DNA of 64,000 bases, from the NCBI GenBank assembly GCA_023055355.1, contig JALJCS010000001.1, forward strand, positions 26,287,881 to 26,351,880, given 5' to 3'. Source of the DNA: Agelaius tricolor. Taxonomy: Eukaryota; Chordata; Aves; Passeriformes; Icteridae. Each line of letters opens with the position of its first letter. The first letter of the stretch is position 1. Of the stretch, positions 1 to 13,760 are shown one piece after another. The notes beneath the pieces are model-generated. The model saw nothing but the letters and a program-made list of their open reading frames with translations. It was not told the origin of the DNA and searched no databases. Position numbers and translations under genes: made by a program.

Positions 1-330
1 ATGAAATAAATATTACGTAAACATACATATAGTCAACAAATTATAGAGAGCTATAAGATAGATTCTTAATATATTTGTGCAAAGAACTTGAAGTAGCATT
101 GAGCATTGCCAGAGTATGTGGGTCACTGTCAATGAACAAACATAATTTGATTCTGTCATACTCCAGCTTTATTTTTAGAACTTTTATTTTATTTTTGATC
201 AACAAAGTAGGAAAATTAAAGAATGCTGAAAAATAATTTAACATATTTCTGTGTTTGTTAAAAGCCATTATATGTAACAAATTGATTATTGACACACTTT
301 AGTCCAATCATTTCCTCTGGTGCTTATTTG

Positions 331-378
331 CTTCTTTCCTTCCTTCTTCCATTTGTTCCTTCTTTCCTTCTTTTTTAT
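331..378. repeat. Pyrimidine-rich low-complexity tract
   Basis: Interrupted CTTT/CCTT/TTCC simple repeat on the plus strand, ending in a T run. It is an ordinary low-complexity tract with no visible function. Confidence 0.8.
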
Positions 379-1848
379 TTGAAATACCAGCATTTGTGCC
401 TGATCTTGACAACCAATTTATCAAATGTAGGTTTGCATGGCACAGCTCACAGTGTTTGATGCTATCAGTAACTCTTAGCTAATGATTACCTAAATGCTAC
501 AGCCATGAAAAAGAGGTCCTAAACTATATTAAATGAAACAGCATGTACTGGAAAATTACCAAGATTACTCAGCAGTTTCCTTTTAGGAAACCTGCCTGTT
601 GCTAGAATAGAAAAAGCCTTTACTAGTCCCTTTCCAGCAAGAACACAGAATACAAGGATACAGAACAAGCACGCCTTTCCTTAGCTGAATTCATCCACTG
701 TCTGTTTAGACAGAGTGACATCAGTAGTGCATTTAGGAGTTACTTAATCAGAAAAACACTACACAGGCTATAAAGAATTGTAAGAAAAAGCATTCCAACC
801 CCTTGGAGTAGGCCTTCTTGAACACTTCCACTGTCATGCTGCTAGTCAGTCACAGCAGCTGGAGTTTCCCTGTTCAGACCCCTGTGTGTGGTCTCAAGGG
901 GGGAGACTGAGATGCTTTTTCAGGTCAGATACATTCCATGGCACTGGAGCTGAAGTGAGGAGCAGCTCTTACCCCAAGACATATCAAAAACCTGGACATG
1001 AAGCCGTCCCACCCTTCCAGGCAGCCTCCATGGGAGTGAGCAGAGATTGTCAGAGCACTTGGGGGTCTCCACTGCCTGGGCAGGTGAGGTGCTGAGCTGG
1101 GACAGCAGCTGTTCCATGTGGCCCAGGCATTTGCTCTTAAATGCACCAAGGAGATAAATAAACTTGTGGTTTTCCCTCCTGTAGGCCTACTCACTGGATT
1201 ACTCACTCACAAGGGCTCTATCTCTGGAGATATGACTGGAAGATTTTAGGTGTGAGCCTGTGAACTCCAGTTTTGATGTTTCTCCTGGAGAGCTTGTGGT
1301 GAAAGAAAAGGAAATTCCATGTGCCTCCTCTAGGTTCTGGTGGCCTGTGCTGGCAGAGAGATCCTTTTTCAAAGGTAACTCAAGAATTATTGCTTGTTAT
1401 GCCATTTCCCGCACTTAAATATCAAATAATGTTTGAAAAATCCTTTGTTCTGAATCTGTTGTATGGTTACCAAAGTGGATTTCTCCTACTCATAGCAAGT
1501 TTGGAAATAAACTCCCCCAAAATTACAGAATATGTTAATTTTAATAGCTGATAGAAAGCATAAGGAAATGAGGATTTTGCCTCATTTTTGATAATTTAAT
1601 TTAGTGTTAATCAACCCACTTTAACTGTAAGGAAAACTGAAGAAAGAGCAATCTATCAGAAGACAGAGTGTTGCTTCCAACAACATTTGATAATGAGTTT
1701 ACTAAAATAGACACTACTTTACATTTTTGTATAAAATACAGTTTGAAATATATGAAGCATATTGAATATTTACTCCCTGTGGAAAGACTACATGCTGAGT
1801 ATATATTCCAAAAAAGATACATGTATGCATGTGCATAAAGGCATGTTT

Positions 1849-1884
1849 CATATATATATATATGTGTATATATATATATATATA
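1849..1884. repeat. (TA)n microsatellite, interrupted by GTG
   Basis: Two runs of alternating TA separated by a short TGTGTA interruption. It is probably length-polymorphic. Confidence 0.9.
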
Positions 1885-3487
1885 ATGTATGATAATGAGT
1901 TTTATGAGAGAAAATGTTTTCCACTCTCCCCTATTTACAGTCAAAAATCAGCAATGTCCTGAAAATTTTGATTTTGAGTAAAATGTTTGTGGTAAAGCTA
2001 TTACTAAATAGTATTATTGACTGACCATGCTTGAAGAAAAGTATTTTTGATATCCTTTGTGAGCTTTTTTTGAGACATGCTAGACATTAACAGATATGTT
2101 GCTAACTGATCTCATTTACAGCCTGGGTTAAGTGCTGAAATCTTTGGGCTGTGCATGGGGATTTGGCAACCCTGCCTGCCCAGTGAGTAAACAGCACTGA
2201 TGTTTGGTAAATGGGACTCTGACTTTGTCCTTGTGGTTGCACTTACAGCCTGGAAGGCCAAGTCCAACATTATGGTGCCTTTGACACTCAAAAACCACTC
2301 TGCCTTCAGAGCTTCTTGCAAAACCTTCAAGGGGCCTGTGTTCTTTTGCAAGGTGTGCCTGAAGGTTACCTGTTCTAATGACACCGATGTTCGCTCCTCC
2401 ATTCAGCAGGCTGAGAAGCTCCAGCTGTGGCTGAAGCCTTATAAAAACAGGCAGAGTCAAAAGCACTGCCAAGGGTACCCTCCTTTATGCAGTGTATGGA
2501 GTTAATATGTAATTCACAGAATTAAAAAACATCCAAACAAACTCAAGTTTTAGCTAAGCTTACTAGAACATAGCAATAGCAAAAGAAGAGCAGCCCTAAT
2601 TGCCTGAGATAGTAAGTACATGATGTAGAGACAACTATAACCCTGGAAAGGAGTTAGCTGGTAGACCAAAACATAACAGGAATAAATCCAGGAAACATCC
2701 TTCACTTCAGAATAATGAATGAACAAATTCAGAATGCATTTACCACGCTGTTGGGAGAGTGAGAAACAAGGGTCTGCAGCCTAAACTAAAAGGTTAGGCC
2801 ATTTGTATTTACACAGATTTTAACATATCTGATAGAACCAGGGCCTCTGTTTTGTAACTAGATTAGCTGATGTGAATCTGGCTGCATCTGTGTGGCATCA
2901 CTGCAGTAAGTGGGATCCAAGTGGATGACTAATCGTGGCAGGGAATTGGGTTTCCAGACTGGGCTGAGGTGGTCAGGCAGTCAAAGAGCTGTGTATAGAT
3001 ATGCCCATGAGCAATTCTAGTCCATTCACTACATCCTAAGTGCAGACATAGGACTGGTGAGATTTCCCTGATCTTTAGCAAAATTAAAGACAATCTGTCT
3101 ATTAAAGCTCCAAAAATTCATATGAGAAGGAGTGAAATGTGCTTTTCCTGTATTGCTGTACAAGTTGGGGTATTTTGGGTAATTATAAATCCTATATGAA
3201 ATGACAGGCTAGAAGAAAATGAAATCTGTTTCATAGGAAAATGAAATATAGAGTATACAATTTAACTTTTCCCTGGAAATTAGGAAAAGTAGAAGACAAG
3301 AAAACAGCAATAGTTTCAGCCTTATAAATGCTCATCTAGTTTGCATTCAGAGTCTTTCAGTGAATGCTACAATTAAAAACTCCTTCAGAACAAAATTGAC
3401 ATGATTTTGCTTATTACACAGATGGTGATGTCAGCTACATAACTTCATTTGTCATAGCATCTTATTACCCACTTGAAATTCTGAGTG

Positions 3488-3545
3488 ATGGAAACAATTA
3501 AGGTTGGAAGAGCAAAAAAACCTCCTCATGTTTCAATCAAGTGAT
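3488..3545 (-). repeat. Possible CR1 3'-end fragment (degenerate)
   Basis: The plus strand reads ATTAAGGTTGGAAGAG, then an A run, CCTCCTCATG and ATCAAGTGATG. This resembles the reverse complement of avian CR1 3' ends (AAGGTTGGAA..ACCTC..ATCA). Only a few dozen bases resemble it and the copy is heavily diverged, so this is tentative. Confidence 0.3.
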
Positions 3546-6500
3546 GAGAAATCCACCTGATAAGCAGATGTTGCTCAGTTGTTTGTCAGTGTAATGCAAC
3601 TACCTAAATGATTTTATTTACAACCTGAGGCTTTCCTACCAGCTTATCATATCTGTGTTAGCTTTGCTTAATGAAAATAGCAAAACAGAGGGATTTTTTT
3701 TTTCTAACCCCACATGTTGAGCTGAGAACTCCTACAATATTTTAGGAAAGTCGGGGCTGTCATTATTGTCATCTAGACAAAAAGCAGGAGGATGGTGTTA
3801 TTTTGTTACTGTGACATGTTTCTAAATGTACCTTGTGGATTCATATAACCATAGGATGGTATGTCTGCTGATGACTCATGCTGACTCACCTACTGAGCCA
3901 GAATTTACTGAGCCTTCTTCTGTGCCCACACACAGTGATATGATTTCCAGTCTGAGTGAATTCTTTAAAATTTAATTTAGTAGGCTTTAACTACAGAGAC
4001 AGATATGCTTCTTCAATAGCTGCCTTAATTTGTTTTTATGTCTTATTAAATGTGTGTTCAGATTATGTTTTGCAGAATCCTTTGAAATCAATTTTGAAAA
4101 TAATGTGGATAAGTGCAACTGTGCTTTCCAGAGATGAAGGTCTGTCTGAAAGCACTGGAGGTAGAAGCATTGATAATCTACTGATGCCATGGACCTAAAG
4201 GCCTAATACATAGTTACTGCCTCTCTGCTGTGGCTTTAGCAGCACTGCCTGTGGGCCTCAACTATGGTAAGTCCCTGGGCAAAGGCAGTGAATAATTAAT
4301 TTAAAAAAGACAAGTTGACCTGATTCTGTTTTTATTTTTAAGACTGAAAAACGTATATTGCCCCACTGCAATCAACAGAATTAAATGGTATAGAACTAGG
4401 TGTGAAAGCAATTCTTTAAATGCTACTACAGATGTCTTCAGAGTGATTTTACTTTTTTTGAAATAGTAGAAATTATATGGAAGATTTTAATGGGAATATG
4501 ATCAGTCCCATTATTTGTCTCTCTCCAAATTCTGGTCAAAATCTGCTATGGTGTAGCAGCCTTAAAAGGAATTTTCCTGTTGTTACAGTATAGGCTGTAG
4601 TGACTGAGGAGACAACTACCCCAGTGAGATTCTCTCTTGGAACCAAATAAAAGCTTCTCTTCAATCTCATACTCTTTGATGAAGACTCCTATGTTTTGTT
4701 AAGTCAGGATTTATGATAGTCTCATTCCTACTCCAGGATTCTTTACCCACCACAGAAGCTAATGGAGATGAAAAAATATTTTGCTTGGACTACTTCTGCA
4801 TAATTTGCTTTTTAAACTCTTCTGACAAATGACAAATGTTCAAGCAACAGAAAATTAGATGCATGTATCCTCCCCAACTAAAAGTTATCAAATGCTTCAG
4901 TAAGTTGATCGAGGTCTCAAGACTTTTCTCCACCTTTCCAATATTCTGAAAGAACAGTTGATTCCCCCAAGCCACATACCCTTCCCTCTTTCTCTGGGAT
5001 TTTATGTCACTTCTCAAAAGTATGTCAGCTTTGACAGTGTTTTGGGGCTGTGTGTTTTACTTCTCTTGCTCCTGCAGTCAGTCAGGCATGATTCCTAATC
5101 TGCAAGAATTCATCTATGAGTCTGTCTTCTCATCTCTGGAGTTTACTAAATTGCCCTGTCCTCTAAATCTGAAAATGCTGGATGAGTGGACACTTCATCC
5201 CCAGTGGTTTCAGCTTCACTGACTTCCTTGTACTTTGAGTGTGCAGTCCTTTGTTCTGCTTTTGGAGAACAAAACCCCCACAATTTGTCTTTAGTCATAC
5301 CTTCCTGCCTGCATCATTGTTCACACAGGGCTTTCTTGTAATTCTGTCACTATAATTCAGAAGCTGTTGGGTTTGCCCTTTGAGATAAATGTGTTTGAAA
5401 ATAGAATATAACTTCTTTTTGTTACTTCAAACTTCAGTGATCATTAAGATTTTGTATGTAATGGAACATGATACAAGAAGAACCACACAGCTGTATGACA
5501 AGGTTTGAATGGAAGTTGAAGTATGTGCTTCTCCCTGAGTCCCCACATGTTCTGGTCACTAACATTCCTTTTCTTGCTGTTGCACTGCCACTCACAGTCT
5601 CATTTGGTCTGAGACCATCCACAATTTCTACCAAACAAGCACAAAGGACTCAGCTCTGCTGTACGCCTGTGAGAGGGATGCTCTGCAGTAGAGCTGCCCA
5701 CTTTTGACATGCTACAATGTTCTCAAAAGAAAGGAGAGGCCCATATACTGCTCTCCATCCTCTGCTGCAGGACGCAGCAATTTCCTGAAAGTGCCATAAT
5801 TACTGAATATATCCAACAGGTTGCTTGCAGCAACTTCCCCGCATTAAAGAGATGAGTGCCTAAGAAATATTGCAGCTGAAAGTAGATTAGTGTCTCCAAG
5901 TAATTCAGACATCTATCTCACTGCTGGTCTCCTGCTTTCCAAGAAGTGCTACACAGACCTGTGAGGAGAAAAGAGTGATTACTGGATTAATTGTTCTGAC
6001 AGTAGCTCATTTTTAAAAGACCTCTTTCTCAAGGGGCTTGGTCCTTCCTGTGTTTTATTACTGGGAGGGAAAGGGCTTCTAGAAAGAATGGTGTAAGAAA
6101 TAAGCTACTGCCAGTACCAGAGAAAGTCATCTTGCCTACAGCCTGTTCCAGAGAGCCACAGACTGAATAAATAAACCTAGAGGTCATAGCCACTGGATGC
6201 TCCAGCTCTATTTGATGTCTCTGCACATATTGTATCTGCCTTTCTTTTACTCCTGATTTGCAAAAAATATAATGACAATGTGAAAGTGATGTGCTGGTAA
6301 TTGAAAAAAAGCAACATTTTTTTTCAAGGAGTGAAAATTCCCAAGCCCTCTCTAGAAATGCAAATAAGCAGTTTATGGTGTTTAAGCTAATACTGGCCTA
6401 TCTTAGGTAAACATACATGATTGCAAAGCCTGTATCCAAAGGTCCCTCTCTAGCCCAATAAAGGAGCACTGAGATTTTCTGTACCTCTGTGGCTTATTCA

Positions 6501-9500
6501 GAGCTAGCATCCAGTTCTTAGTACCATACTGTGATATGGAAGTGCCAGCAGTGTGTTTGGCAGTGTCCACTATGTACTTACCTCTGTGCTTATTATGCTT
6601 CAGCTGTGGAGCCTCTCTTAATTATTTTTATTTCAAACACTTTATGAAAAAGCTGACCTTATTAACATGTCAGAGCTTTGTGAAGTAGTGCTCTCTGGTT
6701 ATTATGTTGTTATTCTTTCTTTTCCAGCTTTTAGAATTTTACTGTTATTAGACCCTTTTGGAACGGACTGTAATGTTTACATTTCTCAAATCTTTTTAGA
6801 CATGTAAGATTCTCACTTGGCTTCTCCTGGCAGCTGTACACTCTGTGGCTCCCTGTGGCACTCTCATTTGACTGTCTTGGAGTTCCACCTGTTCTTCTGC
6901 CTTGCCCCTCCTTCCCTGTGATTTGTTGCATCCATGGCAGAGCTACAGCACCGTGTAACTTCCAGAAGATTTAATCTCAGTCGAGCACCTGCAATTGTGC
7001 AATCTCATGTGTTCAATAAATGCCTCACTGGAAAGGCTTCTCCCACAGTGTAACACTGACTTGCTATTTCTTAAGAAATACTTTGATTTTTCAAATGTCT
7101 CCCAGGTTATGGGTATCCTAAAGGTTTGTGAGCCAAGTCATTTATTTGGACATGATGCTTCTTTAGAAATAACATTGCTTGTGCTTGCCACTCTTTTTTG
7201 AAATCACTGTTATAACAAAGTAAAGCTCAATAAGGGGGAAAAAGCTATACTAGTAAAGCAAGGGTTAAGGTTCTGATTAAAACATGGAAACAAACACACA
7301 AACAAAAAGCAAAGAAACAAGAAAATCCAATTTCAATACCTACATAGTTCTGGCAGTCACTCACAGCTTGCCTCTGGGAATCAAGGAACCAGTACAGGAA
7401 CAGGATCAGGATCAGGATCAGGATCTGCTTCTCTGCTGGGTTTTTCCTGCCTCCGCCCAAAGCATGAGGGAATTCCCAACTGCAAGAGAGGCTAAACCTC
7501 AGAACATTTCTTTGGACCATTGCCCTTCCCTTGCTTCCTTCAATTTAGAGGCGATTCCAATATAAAGTATGTCAGTTTTGACCAACCAGAGTTGTTTAGG
7601 TGAATGCAAATGAAACCTGTTTTCTCTTGCCTCAAATGGAATAATCTCTGAGACACAGTGATCCTTTGACACGTGATTTCCAAATGTAGGTTTACCTTCC
7701 TGCTTGGAAAGTCAGTTGAATTACAACTTGATTTGGATCTCCATTTCCCAGGCAGTGCAACTTCTTTCATGAACTTTTTTTTATGCCTTTTTAAGATCTC
7801 CTAAATTACATATAATAAACCTATCAACTGTACATCACATCCTAACCTCATAGCTTGTGAATAATGGATTGCTTTATTCATAGGGCTCAGACATGAGATG
7901 CCACTAATAATGATGATTAGTTTAGAGTCTGGAGCATAGCCTCAAATAATTTCTTTCCTCTTACTTCTTCACTTTATTATATCAGAAACTTTGCAACTAT
8001 CACAGTAACTTCCAACTCTAATTCCCTTAACCGTAGTTAATTATAGATACCCTGGCAGTTGCAGAGTTATTTATTCCAGAGTTTCTTGATCATGAGCAGG
8101 CTAATCAGAGGTCTTCTGGGGGCCCTTTCACTTTCAGAAATACTGCTTTTAAAATGTCAAGTCCTATCATCAAGGCTTTGTTGGTTTTGTTTCATTTTTG
8201 TACTGCAGAGTATAAAATTCATGAAACTGCTCATTTCTGCAAAGTGGAACATTCACATTTAAATTCTGATGTCCCCTTGTTACTAGCTTTTGATAATCTT
8301 CAAAATTAGAAAATATTAGAAAATAGACCAATAATTTGAAACACGCTTATTTAGTTGGGGGATCAGTAGCCTGTTAAAAAGGTGTGCTTTACACATTTCT
8401 CTGACCTAGCGGTTCTCTAGCTGGCAAAAAGGGCTTTCCCAATGTGCTTATAGTAACTGACAGTCCTTTGGTGGAGTGTGGGAACGGAGTTTGTAACCAT
8501 CATTGTGCAGAGAGTCAACAAGACTGTTCTTATTTTATATTTTCTCTCATATAACTGTAACTACTATTTTATTTTTCTGTTTCAAAAACATTATGATTTT
8601 CTTTTTCCTTTGAGGGGGAATCATTCCTCTACTTTTTACCTGCCTTGTATTCCTGCTAAGCCTGGTGGTCCTCTGGCCTGAGCAGAGCTGACCCCAAAGG
8701 CTGCGATCATGATGCTGGTTTGTCTTTGCTGTAACAGGAGGGAGTCAGAGCGCTCGGTACCTCAAAGGAAATAAACAGCACACTTCATGTTGACACTGTT
8801 ATTATGGCTGGCATATTTTGATCATCTCATTTTCTCTTTGATACTGATGTACAGTAAAGTGTGAACATTATCTTTGAGCTGCAATCTGATCTTACTGAGC
8901 TTTAAGTGCAGTGAAGGGCAGTGGATTTTCTCTTCGGCAGCAACACGAACAGCAGGAGCTCTGGAAATTGTAGTGGCAACAGCAGCTTCTGTTGTGACAG
9001 TTCTCTCGTAGGTCACCATGGTGAGAATGTATCTGAGTGTTGGGTTTTTTTCCCTGTCCAGACACTAATATAATTTCTAGAATCCAGAATAGCTTATATA
9101 AATTATTACCCTTGTCATGAATTATATTCATGCAGATATGCTAGCAAGAAATACACACATTTTCTTTTTTAGGAGTGTTTTAATACCTAGACAAAGGATT
9201 TGATGATAATTTTAAAATCTTAAAACAGTTGTTTTGTTGGTGTATAGGTGGAAAAAAACCCCCAAACACCATTAATTGAAAAAAAAGGGTAATAAGCAAC
9301 AACATGGAACCTGGCCTACGTTGTTTTGTTTTTCTTTGTGAAGATTCATTATATGCTAATATGTTTTAAAATTAGGAGCGTTAATGAACTGTGCAAGACA
9401 ACATGGGACATACATGGATTTTGCATGTGGAAAGCAAAGCTTTTTGTTCAGAGCTTAAAATTGAAATAGCTGTAATGTGACAGTGTCTGACATGGGCAGC

Positions 9501-11700
9501 TTTGATGGTCAGGGACAGCACCCATCAAACTACCCTAGAAAAATGCAGAAAAGGAATAATTAATTATTTTTTTCCTTGAATGAGGGGCTCCATTTGGAGC
9601 CAGTGTTACCCTTCTTGTCAATCCTACTCATTACCTTTACCTCCCAAGCTGGTGTGCAGCCTGTTGATCTCACTGGAAGAGTTGGCTGTTGGCAACCCTT
9701 TAACTGAGTCACCACCGAGTGTTTCCATTAGCAAGTTCACAACAGTCCCATCTGCAGCTCTGGCCTGCTGGGCCACTTCCTCTGGGGTTATGCACCACTG
9801 GCAAGGATACCAGCAGCAGTGCTTAGCTGTTATGAGATTTAAGAAAAAGGGACCCTTCCCTTGCCACAAGCTGAATTTCCTTAGTTTGATTGATTTCTGG
9901 CCACTTTTCCTTTCTACTTAAACTGGTATTCATCAGTTGCATGCATGTGTAAATTACTCAGCAGCCCCAGCTGCAGTTCAGCAGAAGCTTCAGGAAAAGG
10001 TTCAGTGCTCTACTGGACATGCATGAAGTTTCTGTGAGAAGACCTTTTTACCCCCTTTGTCTTGAAGAAAAAAAACTCCTCAGGACCTGTTTTGTTCATT
10101 GTTAATGTTTCAAATGTGTATTAGGGCTGCCCTTCACACTGCACAGTTCGGTTGCTGGTGCTTTTCCCCTCAGAAGGATGGTGAGTCACATCTATTCCAG
10201 TTTAACAGCTCCTCTGATCTTAACAGAATGCCCTCAGCAGAAACATCCTTGAATAATACAGACCACTCACATAGATCAGATTGCTCCTGCCTGATGTGTT
10301 GCCCCATTCCAGGCAGCTTCACTTACCCATGAGAACAGTGTGTGCTACAAGCCCCTGCTCTCACTGGGGTCCTCAAGCTCTTATTCTTCCTCAGCAATGG
10401 GGATAAAGAGAGATGACAGTGAATGGAAACGTGGGAAGGTATTTTTAAAGTGCCACTGATTTTATGAATTAACCTTTGCCACTCTCCCAGGTAATTACTT
10501 ATCATAGTTACTGTAAGGAAAGGTAAAATATTAACAGCATTGATAATTAACAGTAATGAATTAATTGAATTAACAGTAATGATAATTCCAAATGAATTAG
10601 GAACTATCACAAAGATTAAATAAGAAGCTGTTAACTTGTCATTAAATTGCTATTGGAGATTATGATTAGGAAAGAAGTGTAAGTGGGCAGCAAAAAGTAG
10701 CAATGGAATTGCATTGACAGTAAGAGATCTCATTTAATATTTACATATTTCAAGGATAAACTCTTCAGGCTTATTTTTGTTTTTACTCTCATGCTTACTT
10801 TTAAATTTTCATTAGAATGGTCTCAGCTATAAAACTTTGTGTCTATGCAGCATTTGAAAGATGTTTGAAAATTGAGAGGATATTGTTACCAGAATTCATC
10901 TATTTTATGGAGCTTAAAAGCAAGCTTGTTAGGGAAACTTGACCAACTTCTTCAATAACATAAGCTTAAAAGACAATAAGAACATAAATATTTTACAGTT
11001 GGCATGCTTAATTTGGACTATTGTGGAATTTGCAGGCTACCCCAACAAGGGAAGAGATGAGAATCTTGACTCCATGTTTCAGAAGGCTGACTTATTATTT
11101 TATAATATATATTATATTAAAAGACAATGATGTATTAAAACTATTCTAAAAGAATAGAAGAAAGGATTTCATCAGAAGGCTAGCAAGGAATAGAAAGGAA
11201 TGATAAGAAAATCTTGTGACTGCTCACAGCCTCAACACAGGTGGCCGTCATTGGTCATCAAGTAGAAACAATTTCACATGCTGGGTAAACAATTCTCCAA
11301 ATCACATTCCAAAGCAGCAAAACATGGAGAACCTGAAGCTTCTCAGGAGAAAAGATCCTAACTAAAGTATTTTTCATAAAATATGTCAGTGACAGACTAT
11401 CTTAAAACATACTAAGTTCTCTTAAAATACTTCAGTCAAAGGTAGAAAAGATTATTCTAAAGTCCAGATAGTCAGTGAAGAACAAACTAGGGCAGTAATA
11501 AAGATGAAGACACATTAGGGATGATGGATGAGAGTAGTCTAAGCAAAAGGTGGTATTCTAACACCAAAGCAATATGTTTAGCAATATTTTAGACTGGAAC
11601 AGGAGACAGCAAGAAATTAACAAAACTGACATTTCTGATCTGTGTCCTGCGCTACCACAATACTGCACTGAGTTCTGAGCTTCCCAGAGGCAGAGAAGAA
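3546..11700. other. Intergenic DNA, no gene recognised
   Basis: AT-rich non-coding sequence. It holds a GGATCA hexamer repeat (7397-7424) and a block at 9580-9921 open on both strands that I do not assign to any gene (see findings). No splice-site-bounded coding exon, tRNA, rRNA or recognisable full transposon was found by eye. Confidence 0.6.
7397..7424. repeat. (GGATCA)n hexamer minisatellite
   Basis: Four to five tandem copies of GGATCA, the first one imperfect (GGAACA). This is a short tandem repeat with no evident coding context. Confidence 0.85.
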
Positions 11701-11821
11701 AAGTGTGAACACAAGTTACTGAGTTAGCCAGGCAAATTATTCCTTATCAGCTAGGGTGCTATGGCAGCCTGTCATAGCTGAAATGAACATGTTTTCCTTC
11801 GGCAGCTGGCTGAGCTGGGAG

Positions 11822-11834
11822 CACACACACACAC
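11822..11834. repeat. Short (CA)n tract
   Basis: Six CA dinucleotides beside the inverted repeat at 11874-11901. Probably a short microsatellite. Confidence 0.8.
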
Positions 11835-11873
11835 GGAGGCAGCTATTACAGCTTGTCTGTGGTGTAGTAACTT

Positions 11874-11901
11874 ATTAAGCCATGCTAAGTCATGGCTTAA
11901 T
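11874..11901. repeat. Perfect inverted repeat, 11-bp arms
   Basis: The left arm ATTAAGCCATG (11874-11884) and right arm CATGGCTTAAT (11891-11901) are exact reverse complements around the 6-base spacer CTAAGT. The repeat lies in a stretch (about 11.7-12.2 kb) that is less AT-rich and more complex than its surroundings. It could be a palindromic protein-binding site in a regulatory element, or simply chance. Confidence 0.85.
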
Positions 11902-12329
11902 TACAAACTGGCTTGACAGCTTGTGGCTGTCTGTCCCTACCCAATTTAACAACATGAACAAAGCTGAAATGAAGGCAACAGAAATAATCATGGCACAACA
12001 ACCCCTCCAGTTTGTTACATCTCAAAGCCAGCTCATGGCTGCTTGTGTGCATCTCCGAATAAGTACTTCCACACTGCCAATTAAATGCCTGTGTGAAGGC
12101 ACTTAACCTGTTGCCCAGCCACGCTTAAGACTGCATTTGTCATTCTAATGCTGAAGCTGAATGACATTTCATATCATGCTGTGATAAACTTCCATAGTCT
12201 GTCCTTCTTTGTCATCTTTTTGAAATGATGAGCTCCCAGCAGCTGGTGAAAATTTCTTATACTAAGGTCCTGCTTTTATACTCTTCAAGTTAACCGCATT
12301 TCTATTTCTCCATTAGTTTTAATGTATGT

Positions 12330-13760
12330 GTTTTCCTAGTTATCTTTACTGTTGGTACCCCTAAGCACTGGGTCATTTACAAATTTATCCCCCACCACTT
12401 TCTTGCATCAGCATCATTAAAGAATATATCCAGTAGGTTTAAGCCCAAAACATCCTGGGCACTGGGGGAGTGTGGGGGGTTGTGGTGGTAGGAAGAAAAG
12501 AGAACCACCTTTACTCAGACACTTCATTTCTGATCATTAGATTTTGCTTTATCCTCTATGGATACTCCATCACCTCCAGTAGTCTCTGGTACTGCTCTGC
12601 TAATTCCTGCCATCTCCTCCTTTATCTAGAAGTTGAAAGATATTATCAAAGGAAGATCTTAGGTTAATCTGGTAAAGCCCACCTTTAGTAAACAAACATT
12701 ACACTTTCTCATTTCCTGATATACTTACTTTAAAAAGCTTACTACCAGACAAGTGATTTCATTTGATGCGATTTTCTGACTTCTGGAATGGGCATTATCT
12801 GTTCTTTCTGCCCAGAAGCTGTAGACTGTGTTTTACTTTGATCTTATATATAATACTAGCAATTTCCTTTTCCTCCTAGCTATTAGCCATCCTGCCCTCC
12901 AACCCCATGTTCAAGATCAACATATTTACTGAAAATTGAGGGAAAAATATGCATTTAGTTTTAGAATCAGATGTAGACTATTTCTAAACCCCACTTCTTC
13001 CTCAACGGAAAGCAACATCACTTCCTTCTTACACTATTATATCACAGCTGGATAATATCTTGCTGTTTTTTAAGATGCTGGTTTTTTTCATAAATCAGCC
13101 TGATTTTCCAGATAAATTCTCCCACTTATTGATGTTTGAGATCCTTCCTGAACCAGATCTTTTTTCTGTTTAATGCTCTCTGCTTGTAATTCTTACCCCT
13201 CTCTTGATGCCACTTCTTTTCTACTTATGCTTGAGGCTTCTACCTCAAAGCCATTTTGCCTTCTATGAGATACAGGATCCCAGTCATTTGGTTTCAAGGT
13301 ACCTAAGGTTTCTCCCATGTTCAAGTTTTCATTATACAAGATGATTTTGTTGCCAGGTCCCTTCACTTATCACAGTTTCCCTTTCTGAAGTTGAGAATGT
13401 TCTATTTTCTTTCACCCTTACCTTTCATCACACAAGTTGTGATCACTGACTCCAGGGTTATTACTTACCATCAGGCCTTTGAGAGCATATTCCTGAACCA
13501 CCCAAAAGCAATACTATTTACAGGCTCAGTGACAGTTTGGAGAAAAATTTAAATTACTACCACAGTCCAGAATGTCTGGTCCCATCTATGAGTAGCATGT
13601 ATTCCCCAAATTATTAAATGAGAATTGGAAATCTCACTGGCTACTTCTTTGAACCAAGCAGTACCATCTCTTCAGCAACATGGAGTTTTCTAATTACTTC
13701 CAAACTTTCCACCTGGAGTCTGGAATGATCTTAAGGCCCTCTTCTCTCAGTAAAATCTGC
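12330..13760. repeat. Possible fossil transposon, pyrimidine-rich on plus strand
   Basis: This long stretch is strongly CT-rich on the plus strand. Around 12370-12465 it resembles part of an old avian CR1-family consensus I remember, with phrases of the type GTCATTTACAAA..CATCATTAAAGA..CCTGGGCACTGGGGGAG. The match is partial and no boundaries or terminal repeats are visible. It could equally be unrelated low-constraint DNA. Confidence 0.25.

Larger units (their letters stand above)
1..3487. other. Intergenic DNA, no gene recognised
   Basis: AT-rich sequence with frequent stops in all frames and no coding region I recognise. It contains a pyrimidine-rich CTTT/CCTT tract at about 331-378, a TA microsatellite at 1849-1884, and a less AT-rich block at 2112-2505 that is open on both strands (see findings). 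No RNA gene, promoter or clear transposon copy is visible. By the gene order known in mammals, the next gene upstream of PPM1B would be LRPPRC on the opposite strand, but no part of it is recognisable here. Confidence 0.6.
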
